Below are positions 4,965 through 5,516 of a DNA stretch of 5,516 bases, in pieces (within the stretch, counting starts at the first letter, position 1; the number at the start of each line of letters is the position of its first letter). The stretch is from an uncultured bacterium. GTDB lineage: Bacteria > Cyanobacteriota > Vampirovibrionia > Gastranaerophilales > Gastranaerophilaceae. Both the position numbers and the translations under genes were made by a program. The stretch lies in assembly GCA_902782905.1 (NCBI GenBank), contig CACZPB010000019.1, positions 1 through 5,516 of the forward strand, given 5' to 3'. Below the pieces are notes generated by a model that searched no databases, was not told where the DNA came from, and was given only the letters and a program-made list of their open reading frames with translations.

Positions 4965-5516
4965 ATGAATATACAAATGAAATTGAAAAATTTTAGCAAA
5001 AATAAGTTTATAAAGAACTTGTTCACTTGTTCACTTGTTCACTTATTCACTTTGATGCTACTGTTATCTCCAAGTGTTAGTGCTGAATCTCTGTTTACTC
5101 TTGGTGCAACACAAAATTATCAAGGCACACCGCGTTCTTTATTCGGTGGGGTTCAAGCACACCAAATAGGAGACTTGATATCAATAAGAATGGCAGAGAA
5201 TGTTTCTGTCAGCGACAATTTAACATTTTCTTCCGCAAAAGAATCAAACACTACAGACTCATTCACTTCTTTCTTGAAAGATTGGTTTCACTTATCTTTC
5301 TTGAAACCTGCAAGCGGATATGGCGGTTCAAACGAAGTTTCAAATTCTGCGAATGGTCAAAGAGCCTTATCTATGGGTGACAGAATTGCATGTCAGGTCG
5401 TTCAGCAGCTTCCTAACGGAAACCTTGGAATTCAAGGTAAGAAGACCCTCGTTAACGGTAATGAAAGAGTTGATTTTATAGTAACAGGCGTAGTGGACCC
5501 GCGTTGGCTTAACGTA
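4965..5516 (+). CDS. flgH: Flagellar L-ring protein FlgH, 3' end outside the window
   Basis: FlgH forms the L-ring, the outer-membrane bushing of the rod. The window holds 184 codons with no stop; family members have about 200-250 residues, so only the end is missing. Recognisable blocks are RSLFGGVQAHQIGDLISIRM (57-76) with AENVSVSDN following, ALSMGDRIACQVVQQLPNGN (134-153), IQGKKTLVNGNERVDFIVTG (156-175) and VVDPRWLNV at the edge. The signal peptide is long: basic residues 6-18, hydrophobic 19-34, and cleavage predicted at SVSA|E (40/41). There is no lipobox cysteine at that site, although most studied FlgH proteins are lipoproteins; the only nearby cysteine (Cys22) is in the repeat-encoded stretch in a poor context. 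Codons for residues 18-30 come from an 8-bp tandem repeat. Both Trp codons seen are TGG. Confidence 0.94.
   Translation, partial: MNIQMKLKNFSKNKFIKNLFTCSLVHLFTLMLLLSPSVSAESLFTLGATQNYQGTPRSLFGGVQAHQIGDLISIRMAENVSVSDNLTFSSAKESNTTDSFTSFLKDWFHLSFLKPASGYGGSNEVSNSANGQRALSMGDRIACQVVQQLPNGNLGIQGKKTLVNGNERVDFIVTGVVDPRWLNV
5018..5052 (+). repeat. 8-bp tandem repeat (CTTGTTCA) inside the flgH signal sequence
   Basis: Three perfect CTTGTTCA units are followed by CTTATTCA and a partial CTT. They encode the hydrophobic stretch LFTCSLVHLFTL. Three units span 24 bases and contain no stop in any phase, but 8 is not divisible by three. Adding one unit would put TGA 5053-5055 in frame, and losing one would put TAG 5078-5080 in frame. 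This is the layout of a contingency repeat, though the array is short. Confidence 0.85.

Overview
The window is a stretch of flagellar basal-body genes, all on the + strand, from a low-GC bacterium with an outer membrane. P-ring (FlgI) and L-ring (FlgH) genes are only expected in a diderm. Base composition looks roughly 35-40% GC by eye. Every gene end seen is TAA or TAG except one suspicious internal TGA. Short dispersed palindromic repeats of a type I associate with cyanobacteria and their non-photosynthetic relatives make a Melainabacteria/Vampirovibrionia-like host a reasonable guess, but only a guess; no rRNA or marker gene settles it.

Layout: a lytic transglycosylase (27-578) overlaps by one base a FlgF-type rod gene. 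That gene is cut by an in-frame TGA at 1163-1165, yet the same frame continues for 77 more family-like codons to a TAG at 1397-1399. Then come flgG (distal rod, 1445-2230), flgA (P-ring chaperone, 2303-3058), flgI (P-ring, 3116-4204), a single-domain flgJ (rod-binding, 4215-4571), an unrecognised 95-residue protein (4610-4897) and the first 184 codons of flgH (L-ring, from 4965, running off the window). Gaps are short (from overlap to 72 bases) and no terminator is evident, so the genes probably form one operon. No gene-free stretch exceeds 300 bases.

Together the genes cover the last stages of basal-body assembly. FlgF and FlgG build the rod. The transglycosylase opens the peptidoglycan, supplying the activity missing from the short FlgJ, which holds only the rod-binding part. 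FlgA escorts FlgI subunits to form the P-ring, and FlgH forms the L-ring in the outer membrane.

The unusual content is small-scale. (1) flgF carries a lone in-frame TGA with an otherwise intact continuation. (2) The 5' end of flgA is invaded by a composite repeat (two related hairpins flanking a 7-bp tandem repeat), and the usable start codon lies inside the tandem repeat. (3) The flgH signal-peptide region is built from an 8-bp tandem repeat whose gain or loss of one unit would shift the frame into nearby stops. (4) A further palindromic repeat sits between flgA and flgI. Items 2 and 3 make on/off switching of the outer flagellar rings a testable idea; the sequence alone does not prove it. 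I see no wholly new system here.
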